Shown: positions 48,780 to 59,890, counted from the first letter of the stretch. The stretch is DNA of 64,000 nucleotides from Hyphomicrobiales bacterium (GCA_016716745.1 JADJVD010000003.1:21001-85000); one strand, 5' to 3'. Numbers and translations: made by a program. Notes: generated by a model not told the origin, from the letters alone.

Positions 48780-50024
48780 TCAGCTCGCCAGATGGATGGC
48801 CGTGATCGTCTTCAGGATCGCCTGGAAGGCGGGCTGGATCTGCGAGGCGTCGGCGGCCTCGTAGTAGAAGCCGGGGTTGGTCGCGCAGTCGCGCAGCAGG
48901 TTGGCGTTGCCGGCGATGACGCGGATCGAGAAGACGGTGATCTTCTTCGATGGGTCCTTCACCGCGTTGCAGGCCATGCGCGTGCGCTGGTCGATCGAGA
49001 AGGTGTTGTTCGACCAGCGGCTCTGCGTGTTGTCGCCGTCGGTCAGCAGCACGACGAACTTCTCGACGCCGGTCTGGCCGAAATTGGCGGCGCTCGACAG
49101 CGGCGCGCCGGGCGAGAGCTGGGCGAGGCCCCAGGACAGGCCGATGGTGATGTTGGTGTTGCCGTTCGGCGTCATCGCGTTGACGCGGGTGCGCAGGTCG
49201 GCGAGTTGGGCCGGAACCGAGAGGTCGGTCAGGCCGACGAGTTCGGACTGCGTCGGAGCGACCGGATTCGGCCACGCGCAGGGGACGGCCGGGTAGGCGG
49301 CGCCGGTGTTGGCGTTGACGTCGTAATCCTGATCGCGGTCGGTGACGCAGCCCTTCCAGGCGGCCTGCGACTGGCCGTTCGGGTTCAGCCAGCTCGCATT
49401 GTAGGTCGAGACGGGCAGGCGCACCTGCGTGGAGAAGGGAACGATCGAGACGCGGATGTCGCCGGCGGCCGGGTTGGTGGCGGCGAGCTGGTTGAGAAAG
49501 TCGGTCGCCGCGACCTTGAGCGCGGCCATCTTGCCCATCTGGCCCATCGAACCGGTGTTGTCGAGAACGAGCGCGATCTCGAGCTTCTTGGTGCCGTAGT
49601 TGACGGCTGCGTTGGCGTTCACGGTCATCGTGTTGACGCCGGCGAGCCGCATGAAGGTGGTCGGCACGTCGGCCGCCGTCCGCACGGTGATGCGGCCGTT
49701 GTTGCGCGAGGCGATCACGGTGGGCGTGCCCGCCACTTCGTTGCTGCGATACATCGCAGAGAAGATCTGATTGGCGCGGACGGTGAAGTCCGCGTCGTTC
49801 AGCGTCTTGGCGTCGTGGGCGAGGGCGAGGCCGGTGGCGTCGAGCGCCTGGACGAGGTGTTCGCGCTCGGCGGAGCCGCGGGCGTAATCGACCGCCGAGC
49901 CGACCATGAACAGGAGCGGCACGAGGGTGAGGCCGAACATCATCGCGACATTGCCGCGCTCGTCGCGGGCCAAGCGGCTGGCCAGGCGGCGGGTCGGGAA
50001 GGCGATGCGGGGCGTAGCGAACAT
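48780..50024 (-). CDS. TadE/TadG-like protein with von Willebrand A domain
   Basis: 414 residues. The N-terminus has the TadE-type pseudopilin helix (DERGNVAMMFGLTLVPLLFMVGSAVDYARG), including the conserved Glu-Arg-Gly before the helix. Residues ~150-410 are a von Willebrand A domain with the metal-ion site DNTGSMG and LLTDGDN. This arrangement is typical of the pilus-assembly TadG group, whose members sit in the cell envelope. No other tad/cpa genes are present, so it is an orphan of that system. It is monocistronic with its promoter in the 293-nt gap 50025-50317. Confidence 0.88.
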   Translation of the reverse strand: MFATPRIAFPTRRLASRLARDERGNVAMMFGLTLVPLLFMVGSAVDYARGSAEREHLVQALDATGLALAHDAKTLNDADFTVRANQIFSAMYRSNEVAGTPTVIASRNNGRITVRTAADVPTTFMRLAGVNTMTVNANAAVNYGTKKLEIALVLDNTGSMGQMGKMAALKVAATDFLNQLAATNPAAGDIRVSIVPFSTQVRLPVSTYNASWLNPNGQSQAAWKGCVTDRDQDYDVNANTGAAYPAVPCAWPNPVAPTQSELVGLTDLSVPAQLADLRTRVNAMTPNGNTNITIGLSWGLAQLSPGAPLSSAANFGQTGVEKFVVLLTDGDNTQSRWSNNTFSIDQRTRMACNAVKDPSKKITVFSIRVIAGNANLLRDCATNPGFYYEAADASQIQPAFQAILKTITAIHLAS

Positions 50025-50191
50025 GGACGGCTCCTGTCGATCGCCGGACAGGGTTCAAGTCGCGGGCCAAGGCCCCGGATCGCCGGGCGGTTAACCTTTC
50101 CGCCGGTTCGGCGCGCGCGATTTCAACGGCTTGGACGGAGAGCCCTGGCCGGCGGGCGGCGCGTCGGGCCGAGCGCGGGCGAGGCGGTCCC

Positions 50192-50217
50192 GGAACGGTT
50201 CGCCGGACCGTCCCGTT
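50192..50217 (+). promoter_or_regulatory. EcfG-type promoter sequence before purL
   Basis: GGAAC at 50192-50196, a 17-nt spacer and CGTT at 50214-50217 match the EcfG consensus and point to purL, whose start is 101 nt downstream. The site overlaps a local inverted repeat (GGTCCCGGAAC...). Purine synthesis is not a known EcfG target, so a chance match is possible. The rest of 50025-50317 holds no gene. Confidence 0.4.
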
Positions 50218-50317
50218 TTGGCGCATCGCGGGGCGCGGCGATTGCCTTGCGGCGCGCGCTTGTTTAAGCGGAGCGCGACCCTGTCGCGGCGCAGCGCGCC
50301 GCCCTGCGAGGCCCGCC

Positions 50318-52549
<2,232 letters not shown>

Positions 52550-52553
52550 ACCC

Positions 52554-52751
52554 ATGATCTTCATCGAAGTGAAGGCGCTCGGCGGCATCAACTATCTTCG
52601 CGCCGACATGGTGGTGGCGGTCAGCCAGAACGACCCCGCCAAATGCAACGTGCTGATGCAAGGGGCGGCCAACACCATTCCCTGTTCCGAGCCGGCGAAA
52701 GACGTGGTGGCGCGGATCGAGCAGGCGCTGGGCGCCCCGAAGGAGAGCTGA
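52554..52751 (+). CDS. Small conserved protein between purL and bolA
   Basis: 65 residues starting MIFIEVKALGGINYLRADMVVAV, with a strand-rich pattern and a final helix (AKDVVARIEQAL). The layout resembles short FlbD-like proteins (all-beta start, then a helix), but the resemblance is weak and no flagellar gene is near. It starts 4 nt after purL and ends 4 nt before bolA, so it is surely translated with them. Function unknown. Confidence 0.75.
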   Translation: MIFIEVKALGGINYLRADMVVAVSQNDPAKCNVLMQGAANTIPCSEPAKDVVARIEQALGAPKES

Positions 52752-52755
52752 CGCG

Positions 52756-52989
52756 ATGGCGATGGAAGCGGCCGAAATCGAGGCGCTGATCAAGGCGGCG
52801 CTTCCCGACGCGCGCGTCGAGGTGCGGGATCTGGCCGGCGACGGCGACCACTACTCGGCGACGGTGATCTCGGAGTCCTTCCGCGGCAAGACGCGGGTGC
52901 AGCAGCACCAGATCGTCTACGCCGCGCTGAAGGGCGCGATGGACAAGCAGCTGCACGCGCTGGCGCTGCAGACCGGCGCGCCGGCTTAA
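52756..52989 (+). CDS. bolA: BolA family protein
   Basis: 77 residues with the BolA fold: EIEALIKAALPDARVEV, GDGDHYSATVISESFRGKTRVQQHQIVYAAL, where the His of GDGDHY and the RVQQHQ region contain the iron-sulfur ligand and the FRGKTRVQQH signature of the BolA2/IbaG type. BolA proteins pair with monothiol glutaredoxins to carry [2Fe-2S] clusters. The glutaredoxin gene grxD follows 1.8 kb on, separated by two unrelated genes. The ATG at 52756 could be replaced by a Met two codons later. Confidence 0.92.
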   Translation: MAMEAAEIEALIKAALPDARVEVRDLAGDGDHYSATVISESFRGKTRVQQHQIVYAALKGAMDKQLHALALQTGAPA

Positions 52990-52996
52990 ACCGGCG

Positions 52997-53605
52997 ATGG
53001 CGCGCATCGAGACCGTGGCCGATCTCGAGGCGCTCTACGGAACGCCGGGGCCGGCCTCGCTGCGCAAGGTCGCGACGACGATCACGCCCGCGTATCGCCG
53101 GCTGATCGAGGCGGCGCCGTTTCTGGCGTTGGCGACGAGCGGCCCGGAGGGGCTCGACGTGTCGCCGCGCGGCGACGCGGCGGGACGCCTCGTGCGCATC
53201 GCCGACGCGCGCACGCTGATCCTGCCGGACCGGCGCGGCAACGACCGCATCGATTCGCTGCGCAACGTCGTGCGCGACCCGCGCGTCGCGCTGATGTTCC
53301 TCATTCCAGGCTGGGGCGCCGCGCTGCGCGTCAACGGGCGCGCGCATGTCGAGGCGGACGCCGCGCTGCTCGATTCGCTCGCGGTGGACGGCAAGGCTCC
53401 GCGCAGCGCGCTGGTCGTCGCCGTCGAGGAAATCTACTTCCAGTGCGCGCGGGCGGTTGTCCGCTCGGGCCTGTGGAGCGGGGTCGCCGCGCCGGCCGGG
53501 CTGCCGACGGCGGGCGAGATTCTCGCCGGCATGACGGATGGCGAGGTCGGCGGGCCCGATTACGATTCGGGTTGGGCCGCGCGGGCGTCTACGACGCTGT
53601 GGTGA
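52997..53605 (+). CDS. Pyridoxamine 5'-phosphate oxidase-type flavoprotein
   Basis: 202 residues with the split beta-barrel of PNPOx-like FMN proteins: FLALATSGPEGLDVSPRGDAAG, then LILPDRRGNDRIDSLRNVVRDPRVALMFLIPG and LRVNGRAHVEAD. It matches the group of about 200-residue flavoproteins annotated as FMN-dependent oxidases of the MSMEG_1061 type, whose substrates are unknown. It starts 7 nt after bolA, so it may belong to the same transcript, even though in related genomes grxD is expected here. Confidence 0.85.
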   Translation: MARIETVADLEALYGTPGPASLRKVATTITPAYRRLIEAAPFLALATSGPEGLDVSPRGDAAGRLVRIADARTLILPDRRGNDRIDSLRNVVRDPRVALMFLIPGWGAALRVNGRAHVEADAALLDSLAVDGKAPRSALVVAVEEIYFQCARAVVRSGLWSGVAAPAGLPTAGEILAGMTDGEVGGPDYDSGWAARASTTLW

Positions 53606-53626
53606 CGCGGCGGCGGGGCGTCCCGC

Positions 53627-54637
53627 TCAATAGGTGATCGTGACGACGATCGTGTCGGAATAGCTGCCCGGCCGCGGCGTCGCCTGCACGGGCACGCGGC
53701 CATACACTGGCACGCTCTGCGTTGTCCCGGCGCCCGTCCCCGAATAGACGAGGCCGACGCCCGCGCCCCAGGCGAGGCTGCGCGCGGCGTCTCGATAGAT
53801 GCCGTAGGTCACGGTCGCCGAGGCGGGGCCGGTCATCTTGCGGGCGGTCGGTCCGGTGACGCCGGCGCCGAGGCCGTTGTCGAGCGCGGCGGTGTAGGCC
53901 GTGCCGTTCGAGCAGGTGACGGAGAGGGCCGAGGCGGCGTCGCGGATGCTGGAGAGGAGGCCGATGGAGCCGAAATTCAGCGTCGAGGCGGTCACCCGGC
54001 AGACCGGCGCGTAGGTCGCCCTCACCGTAAAGGTCGGGCGCACGGTGCGGGCGGTCACCGTGCCGGCCGCGCAACTGCCGCCTGTGCCGTTGGCGTAGCG
54101 CACCAGCGTGTGCGCCGTCGTGAAATTGGAGGCATAGGTCCCGGTCGGCAGCGTCTGCTGGCTTGGGGAAATGCGCCCGTAGATCGTGCGCGTCGCGCTG
54201 CCGGCGCGGGCGGCGTTGGTCGGAATGTCGATCTGCACGCCGGGATAGGTTCCGCTCCAGGCCCAGGAATAGGAGCCCCAGACGGTGGTGTAGGCGGCGC
54301 TGGTGTAGAGCGAATATTGCAGCTGGTTCGCCCCCGACAGCAGCAGCCGGGGCGAGCCGGAGCCGGTGCTGCCGCCCGTTCCCGTGCCGAAGCTGATGCA
54401 CATGCGGATCGAGCCGTTGACCGGGCCGTTGGTGCAACTGGTCGAGAAGGTGGCGGTCGTCGTCCAGGCCGCGCCGGTCGTCAGGTCGATCGTCCCGAAG
54501 TTCGTCGCGGTGACGCTGACGGAGCAGTTTTGCGCCAGCGCCGACCCCGCCATGAGGCACAGCGCCGCCGCCACCCACGCGCGCAGGCGGACGGCGGCGC
54601 CCGCGCCAGTCGGGATCGCGAATCGGGTCGGCCGCAT
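53627..54637 (-). CDS. Secreted spore coat U-type protein, two domains
   Basis: 336 residues. A signal peptide (WVAAALCLMAGSALAQ) is followed by two spore coat protein U (SCPU) domains: CSVSVTATNFGTIDLTT near 38 and CRVTASTLNFGSIGLLSS near 210, each with the Cys pair and the F-G-x-I turn. SCPU domains form secreted fibres by a chaperone-usher route. No usher or chaperone gene is next to it. It is the only minus-strand gene between bolA and grxD. Serine, threonine and glycine are abundant, as in other fibre proteins. Confidence 0.88.
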   Translation of the reverse strand: MRPTRFAIPTGAGAAVRLRAWVAAALCLMAGSALAQNCSVSVTATNFGTIDLTTGAAWTTTATFSTSCTNGPVNGSIRMCISFGTGTGGSTGSGSPRLLLSGANQLQYSLYTSAAYTTVWGSYSWAWSGTYPGVQIDIPTNAARAGSATRTIYGRISPSQQTLPTGTYASNFTTAHTLVRYANGTGGSCAAGTVTARTVRPTFTVRATYAPVCRVTASTLNFGSIGLLSSIRDAASALSVTCSNGTAYTAALDNGLGAGVTGPTARKMTGPASATVTYGIYRDAARSLAWGAGVGLVYSGTGAGTTQSVPVYGRVPVQATPRPGSYSDTIVVTITY

Positions 54638-54754
54638 GGGCGGACGTTCGGCCCGCGCGCGCTTTCGGGCAAGCCCGGCGTCGACGGCGGGCCCTCGCTT
54701 GCCTATATAGACGCTGCCGCGCAACCTTGGACTGCGCGAGACGAGGATTTTACG

Positions 54755-55090
54755 ATGGCCGACATCCAGGACGAAATCAGGCAGGAAGTGACGCAGAACC
54801 CGGTGGTGCTGTTCATGAAGGGCACGCCGCAATTCCCGATGTGCGGCTTCTCCGGTCAGGTCGTGCAGATCCTCGATTACCTCGGCGTGCCCTACAAGGG
54901 GATCAACGTGCTCGAGGACGCCGACATCCGTCAGGGCATCAAGGACTTCTCCAACTGGCCGACGATCCCGCAGCTCTACGTGAAGGGCGAGTTCGTCGGC
55001 GGCTGCGACATCGTGCGCGAGATGTTCCAGAACGGCGAGTTGCAGGCGCATCTGGCCAACGCCGGCCTGCCCGTCCGCGCGGCGGGCTGA
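54755..55090 (+). CDS. grxD: Monothiol glutaredoxin, Grx4 family
   Basis: 111 residues with the CGFS active site (Cys30 in PMCGFSG), VLFMKGTPQFPM before it and WPTIPQLYVKGEFVGGCDI with the cis-Pro and the glutathione-binding GGCD. It carries a glutathione-ligated [2Fe-2S] cluster, usually as a complex with BolA. The ATG at 54755 is preceded by a weak GAGGA 7-8 nt away. The promoter should be in the 117 nt shared with the divergent SCPU gene. Confidence 0.95.
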   Translation: MADIQDEIRQEVTQNPVVLFMKGTPQFPMCGFSGQVVQILDYLGVPYKGINVLEDADIRQGIKDFSNWPTIPQLYVKGEFVGGCDIVREMFQNGELQAHLANAGLPVRAAG

Positions 55091-55095
55091 GGGCG

Positions 55096-55614
55096 ATGGC
55101 GACGGCGCCGGCCTTCCAGGTCGTCGTCGCCGACATCACGCGCCTTGCCGTCGACGCCATCGTCAACGCCGCCAACGAGTCGTTGCTCGGCGGCGGCGGC
55201 GTCGACGGGGCGATCCACCGCGCCGCCGGGCCGGGCCTCCTCTCCGAATGCCGGACGCTCGGCGGCTGCCCCACGGGGCAGGCGCGGATCACATCTGGCT
55301 GCGACCTGCCGGCGCGCTTCGTGATCCATACGGTCGGGCCGGTGTGGCGCGGCGGGACGGCGGGCGAGGACGCGCTGCTGGCCGCCTGCTACCGCGAAAG
55401 CCTGGCGCTCGCCGCCGCGCATGGCGCGCGGACGGTGGGGTTCCCGGCGATCTCGACCGGCGTCTACGGATTTCCGGCGGCCCGGGCCGCGCCGATCGCG
55501 GTCGCCGCCGCGCGCGCTGCGGCGGCCGCCCATCCCGACGCGTTCGAGCGCATCGTCTTCTGCTGCTTCGCCGAGCCCTCGGCCGCGCTGCATCGCGCCG
55601 CGCTGGCGGGCTGA
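55096..55614 (+). CDS. Macro domain protein (YmdB-like deacetylase)
   Basis: 172 residues. ADP-ribose-binding motifs are visible: VDAIVNAANESLLGGGGVDGAIHRAAG, with the catalytic Asn and Asp region, and FPAISTGVYGFP, the phosphate loop. YmdB/MacroD-type proteins remove acetyl from O-acetyl-ADP-ribose or ADP-ribose from proteins. The ATG at 55096 is 5 nt after grxD and has GAGGG, so the two genes are likely co-transcribed. The stop is 2 nt from the convergent tlpA-like gene. Confidence 0.92.
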   Translation: MATAPAFQVVVADITRLAVDAIVNAANESLLGGGGVDGAIHRAAGPGLLSECRTLGGCPTGQARITSGCDLPARFVIHTVGPVWRGGTAGEDALLAACYRESLALAAAHGARTVGFPAISTGVYGFPAARAAPIAVAAARAAAAAHPDAFERIVFCCFAEPSAALHRAALAG

Positions 55615-55616
55615 GG

Positions 55617-56312
55617 TCAGCTTCCCATCGCGGCCTTGATCAGCGCCTGCGCGTCGTGGGAATCCCATTCCGCCGGCCCCTGCATCACGCCGAGGGCGCA
55701 GCCCTGCGCGTCGATCAGGATCGTCGTCGGCAGGCCGAGCGCCTTGGCGGAGGCCTTCAGCCGTTGCAGCGCCTCGGCCTTGGGGTCGGCGTAGAAGGCG
55801 AGCGACTTTGCGCCGATCTCGTCGAGAAACGCCTTGCGCTTCTCCAGATTGCGGGTGTCGAGGTTGAGCGCCAGCACCTCGAAGTCCTTGCCGCCGAGCG
55901 CGGCCTGAAGCCGGTCGAGCGCCGGCATCTCCTTGCGGCAGGGGGCGCACCAGGTCGCCCACAGGTTGAGCAGCACGGTCCTGCCGCGGAAGGCGGCCAG
56001 GCTGGTCGGCTTGCCGTCCGGCCCCTCGAAGGCGAGATCGGGGATGGGCGCGGGCGTCTTCTCGGGCGCCAGCGAGGCCACCTCGCCCTTGGCGAAGGGC
56101 GCGATCCGGGCGACCGACTGGCGCGCGAAGGGGCAGGCGGCGGCCGCGCTTTCCTTGCCGCCCGGCCGCGTCGTCACGTATAGGACGGCCAGCGCCGCCA
56201 GTACGACGACGAGCGCCCCGACCGCCAGATGCGGTCCGAACAGACGCAGAAGCTCCGCTCTGTCGGAGCTCGGGCGCGGCGCGTTCGGGTCAGCGGGCGA
56301 GGGGTTGGTCAT
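55617..56312 (-). CDS. TlpA-type membrane thioredoxin
   Basis: 231 residues. A single N-terminal membrane anchor (AVGALVVVLAALAVLYVTT, about 30-50) puts the thioredoxin domain in the periplasm. The active site is WATWCAPC, the cis-Pro lies in LGLPTTILID, and the extra Cys of GCALGV is TlpA-like. TlpA reduces protein disulfides, for example in cytochrome oxidase copper assembly. It is divergent from argH with 45 nt between starts, an arrangement common in Hyphomicrobiales. Confidence 0.9.
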   Translation of the reverse strand: MTNPSPADPNAPRPSSDRAELLRLFGPHLAVGALVVVLAALAVLYVTTRPGGKESAAAACPFARQSVARIAPFAKGEVASLAPEKTPAPIPDLAFEGPDGKPTSLAAFRGRTVLLNLWATWCAPCRKEMPALDRLQAALGGKDFEVLALNLDTRNLEKRKAFLDEIGAKSLAFYADPKAEALQRLKASAKALGLPTTILIDAQGCALGVMQGPAEWDSHDAQALIKAAMGS

Positions 56313-56357
56313 CGGGCGTCCGGCGGGTTCGGGGTCAGGCGAGGCGGGCAGGCGAAG

Positions 56358-57740
56358 ATGAGCAACAAGATGTGGGGCGGACGGTTCGAGACCGGCCCCG
56401 ACGCGATCATGGAGGAGATCAACGCCTCGATCGGCTTCGATTACCGGTTCGGCGCCCAGGACATCAAGGGCTCTAAGGCCCATGTCGCCATGCTCGCCGC
56501 GCAGGGCATCGTCACGCAGGCGGATGCGGCCGCCATCGCGCAGGGTCTGGAACAGGTCGCGGGCGAAATCGAGGCGGGGACGTTCCAGTTCTCGCGCGCG
56601 CTCGAAGACATTCACATGAACGTCGAGTCGCGGCTCGCCGCCCTCGTCGGCCCGGCCGCCGGGCGGCTGCACACGGCGCGCTCGCGCAACGATCAGGTGG
56701 CGCTCGACGCGCGGCTGTGGCTGCGCGACGCGGTTGACGCTCTGGACGGCCAGATGGCCGGGCTGCAGAAGGCGCTTGTCGCCAAGGCGCTCGAACATGC
56801 CGACGCGGTGATGCCCGGCTTCACGCATCTGCAATCGGCGCAGCCCGTCACCTTCGGCCACCATCTGCTCGCCTATGTCGAGATGCTGGGGCGCGACCGC
56901 GGCCGCCTTTCCGACGCCCGCCGGCGCGGCGCCGAATCGCCGCTCGGGGCGGCGGCGCTCGCCGGCACCTCCTTCCCGATCGACCGGCACATGACGGCCA
57001 AGGCGCTCGGCTTCGACCGGCCGACGGCCAATTCGCTGGATTCGGTGTCGGACCGCGACTTCTCGCTGGAGACGCTGTCGGCCTGCGCCATCTGCGCCGT
57101 TCACCTCTCGCGTCTGGCGGAGGAGATCGTGCTGTGGGCGACGCCGCAATTCGGCTTCGTGCGCCTGTCGGACAAATGGTCGACCGGCTCCTCGATCATG
57201 CCGCAGAAGCGCAACCCGGACGCCGCCGAGCTGGTGCGCGGCAAGACCGGCCGCGTCTTCGGCGCGCTCATCGGGCTCCTGACGGTGATGAAGGGCCTGC
57301 CGCTGACCTATTCGAAGGACATGCAGGAGGACAAGGAAGGCCTGTTCGACGCCGTCCACACCCTCTCCCTCTGCCTTGCGGCGATGACCGGCATGATCGG
57401 CGACCTGACGATCGACCGGGCGAAGATGAAGGCGGCGGCGGGGGCGGGCTACGCCACCGCGACCGACCTCGCCGACTGGCTGGTGCGCACGCTGAAGACG
57501 CCGTTCCGCGAGGCCCATCACGTCACCGGATCGCTGGTGAAGATGGCTTCCGCGCGCGGCGTCGGCCTCGAGGAGCTGTCGCTTGCCGACATGCAGTCCG
57601 TCGAGCCGCGCATCACGCAGGAGGTGTTCGGCGTGCTCGGCGTCGAGCGGTCTGTCGCCAGCCGGACGAGCTATGGCGGCACGGCGCCCGACAATGTGCG
57701 CGCGCAGGCGAAGGCCTGGGCCGCACGCCTCGGGCTTTGA
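56358..57740 (+). CDS. argH: Argininosuccinate lyase
   Basis: 460 residues, normal length. The fumarase/aspartase superfamily signature GSSIMPQKRNPD is complete, with SRNDQVALDARLW and GFTHLQSAQPV as the other conserved regions; His and Ser of catalysis fall in them. It releases arginine and fumarate in arginine synthesis. The ATG at 56358 (MSNKMWGGRFE) matches the family start. It leads the argH-lptM-lysA set. Confidence 0.97.
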   Translation: MSNKMWGGRFETGPDAIMEEINASIGFDYRFGAQDIKGSKAHVAMLAAQGIVTQADAAAIAQGLEQVAGEIEAGTFQFSRALEDIHMNVESRLAALVGPAAGRLHTARSRNDQVALDARLWLRDAVDALDGQMAGLQKALVAKALEHADAVMPGFTHLQSAQPVTFGHHLLAYVEMLGRDRGRLSDARRRGAESPLGAAALAGTSFPIDRHMTAKALGFDRPTANSLDSVSDRDFSLETLSACAICAVHLSRLAEEIVLWATPQFGFVRLSDKWSTGSSIMPQKRNPDAAELVRGKTGRVFGALIGLLTVMKGLPLTYSKDMQEDKEGLFDAVHTLSLCLAAMTGMIGDLTIDRAKMKAAAGAGYATATDLADWLVRTLKTPFREAHHVTGSLVKMASARGVGLEELSLADMQSVEPRITQEVFGVLGVERSVASRTSYGGTAPDNVRAQAKAWAARLGL

Positions 57741-57808
57741 CGCCCTCGCCAGCGCCCGCGCAATCGCTATAGTCGCGGCCGACCTGTTCAGACCGCCCGG
57801 ACGATGCC

Positions 57809-58036
57809 GTGACCGCTCCCACCCGCCGCACCCTGTTCCGCCTCGCGCTCGGCGCGGGGCTCGCCGTCTCGCTCGCCGCCTGCGGCAAGCGCGGCGCGCT
57901 CGAGGCGCCCTACACGCCCGAGGAGGAGGCGGCGGAGGCGCGTCGGGCGGCCGGCCCCACGGCCGGGCCGCCGAAACGGCGCGACTCGACGATCCATCCC
58001 CCGCGCCGCGACACGCCGTTCGACTTCCTGCTCTGA
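57809..58036 (+). CDS. lptM: Small lipoprotein LptM (YifL-like)
   Basis: 75 residues from a GTG at 57809. A lipoprotein signal ends in SLAAC, followed at once by the LptM hallmark CGKRGALEAPY-like sequence (Cys-Gly-x-x-Gly-x-Leu-x-x-Pro). LptM helps LptD form correct disulfides in the outer-membrane LPS transport complex. The tail after the first ~30 residues is polar and unconserved. Position between argH and lysA is the usual one. Confidence 0.9.
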   Translation: MTAPTRRTLFRLALGAGLAVSLAACGKRGALEAPYTPEEEAAEARRAAGPTAGPPKRRDSTIHPPRRDTPFDFLL

Positions 58037-58049
58037 GACGGGCCGACCC

Positions 58050-59315
58050 ATGCATCACTTCACGCGCCGCAACGGCGAGCTGTTCGCCGAGGACGTCGCG
58101 CTGTCGGCGATTGCGGCGGCGGTCGGCACGCCGTTCTACTGCTATTCGAGCGCGACGCTGGAGCGCCACTACCGCGTCTTCGCGCAGGCCTTCGCCGGGC
58201 AGGACGCGACCATCCACTACGCGCTGAAGGCCAACTCCAATCAGGCCGTGCTGAAGACCTTCGCGCGGCTCGGCGCGGGGATGGACGTCGTCTCCGAAGG
58301 CGAATTGCGGCGCGCCGTCGCCGCAGGCGTTCCGGGCGCCAAGATCACCTTCTCCGGCGTCGGCAAGACCGAGGCGGAGATGGCGCTCGGCCTCGATCTC
58401 GACATCCATTGCTTCAACGTCGAGTCCGAGCCGGAGCTGGCGCAGCTCTCGCGCGTGGCGAGCGCGCGCGGCAAGACCGCGCGCGTGGCGCTGCGCGTCA
58501 ATCCGGACGTCGACGCCAAGACGCACGCCAAGATCTCGACCGGCAAGTCGGAGGACAAGTTCGGCGTGCCGATCTCGGCGGCGCGGCGCGTCTACGCCGA
58601 GGCGGCGAAGCTGCCGGGGCTGAAGATCACCGGCGTCGACATGCATATCGGCTCGCAGATCACCGATCTGGCGCCCTTCGACGACGCCTTCGCGCTGCTG
58701 TCGAGCTTCGTGCGCGATCTTCGCGAGGACGGCCATCCGATCGACCATCTCGACCTCGGCGGCGGCCTCGGCATCCCTTATCGCGCCGGCGAGGATCCGG
58801 CGAGCTATCACCCCGACCGCTACGCCGCGATCGTCAAGAAGCACACGCATAATCTGGGCTGTTCGCTGGTGCTGGAGCCGGGGCGCCTGCTCGTCGGCAA
58901 CGCCGGCGTGCTGGTGACGCGCGTGATCTTCGTGAAGCGCGGCGAGACGAAGAATTTCGTCATCGTCGACGCGGCGATGAACGATCTCATCCGCCCGACG
59001 CTGTACGAGGCCCATCACGAGATCGAGCCGGTGGGTCGGCCTTCGGCTGAACGATTTCTGGCCAACGTCGTCGGACCGATCTGCGAATCGGGCGACTATC
59101 TGGCGCTCGACCGCGAGATGTCCGTCCCGCAGGCGGGCGACCTTCTCGCCGTCATGTCGGCCGGGGCCTATGGCGCGGTGCAGTCTTCGGCCTACAATTC
59201 GCGCCTGCTCGTCCCCGAGGTGATGGCGCGCGGCGGCGACCATGCCGTCGTGCGGCCGCGCCCGAGCTACGACGATCTGATCGGGCTCGACCGTCTGCCG
59301 GGCTGGCTCGGCTGA
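58050..59315 (+). CDS. lysA: Diaminopimelate decarboxylase
   Basis: 421 residues, fold type III PLP enzyme. Lys60 in YALKANSN binds PLP, the phosphate-binding glycine stretch is HLDLGGGLGIPY, and EPGRLLVG and CESGDYLA provide the substrate site with its catalytic Cys. It makes lysine from meso-diaminopimelate. The start is 13 nt after lptM. No lysine riboswitch or leader is expected or seen inside the operon. Confidence 0.97.
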   Translation: MHHFTRRNGELFAEDVALSAIAAAVGTPFYCYSSATLERHYRVFAQAFAGQDATIHYALKANSNQAVLKTFARLGAGMDVVSEGELRRAVAAGVPGAKITFSGVGKTEAEMALGLDLDIHCFNVESEPELAQLSRVASARGKTARVALRVNPDVDAKTHAKISTGKSEDKFGVPISAARRVYAEAAKLPGLKITGVDMHIGSQITDLAPFDDAFALLSSFVRDLREDGHPIDHLDLGGGLGIPYRAGEDPASYHPDRYAAIVKKHTHNLGCSLVLEPGRLLVGNAGVLVTRVIFVKRGETKNFVIVDAAMNDLIRPTLYEAHHEIEPVGRPSAERFLANVVGPICESGDYLALDREMSVPQAGDLLAVMSAGAYGAVQSSAYNSRLLVPEVMARGGDHAVVRPRPSYDDLIGLDRLPGWLG

Positions 59316-59341
59316 GCGATTTCGATTTCGGAGGAACTGAC

Positions 59342-59755
59342 ATGACGCGCCTCAAGATCACCGCCGGTCCCTTCGCCTTCGTCGGCAAGCTCGAGGAGGA
59401 GGCCGCGCCGAAGACGTGCGCCGCGTTCCTGTCGCGGCTGCCGTTCGAGAGCCAGGTCGTGCATGTGCGCTGGTCGGGCGAGGGCGTGTGGATGCCGCTC
59501 GGCGATTATCAGTTCGGCGTCGATTACGAGAACCACACGAGCTATCCGGCGCCGGGGCAGATCATTCTCTATCCGGGCGGGATCAGCGAGACGGAAATCC
59601 TGCTCGCCTATGGCGGCGTGCACTTCGCCTCAAAGGTCGGCCAGCTCGCCGGCAACCACTTCATCACGCTGGTCGAGGGGCTCGAGAATCTGACCCCGCT
59701 CGGCAAGATGTGCCTGTGGAAGGGCGCGCAGCCGATCCGCTTCGAGAAGATGTGA
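59342..59755 (+). CDS. DUF3830 family protein (cyclophilin-like fold)
   Basis: 137 residues: TAGPFAFVGKLEEEAAPKTCAAFLSRLPF, GEGVWMPLGDYQFGVDYENHTSYPAPGQIILYPGG and ISETEILLAYG match DUF3830 proteins, which have a cyclophilin-like barrel without proven isomerase activity. GGAGGAAC precedes the ATG. Members often accompany amidases, RraA-like genes or TRAP transporters in Hyphomicrobiales, such as the set at the left end of this window. Here it stands 26 nt after lysA. Role unknown. Confidence 0.85.
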   Translation: MTRLKITAGPFAFVGKLEEEAAPKTCAAFLSRLPFESQVVHVRWSGEGVWMPLGDYQFGVDYENHTSYPAPGQIILYPGGISETEILLAYGGVHFASKVGQLAGNHFITLVEGLENLTPLGKMCLWKGAQPIRFEKM

Positions 59756-59890
59756 ACGTATTCGTTCGAATTCGATCCGGTTTCGAATCGTTCATGGTAA
59801 GTCGAAACATTCGCATTTTCGGCGGGTGCAGACGGCGTCCGCCGGCGTGCCCTCGTGTATGGTGGTCCCTGCAATGTGCGAGGACGCGCC

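Noticed and set aside
55617..59243. Open minus-strand frame of about 1200 codons across tlpA, argH and lysA
   Set aside because: Only its last 231 codons (the TlpA-like protein) are real; the remainder is antisense to argH, lptM and lysA.
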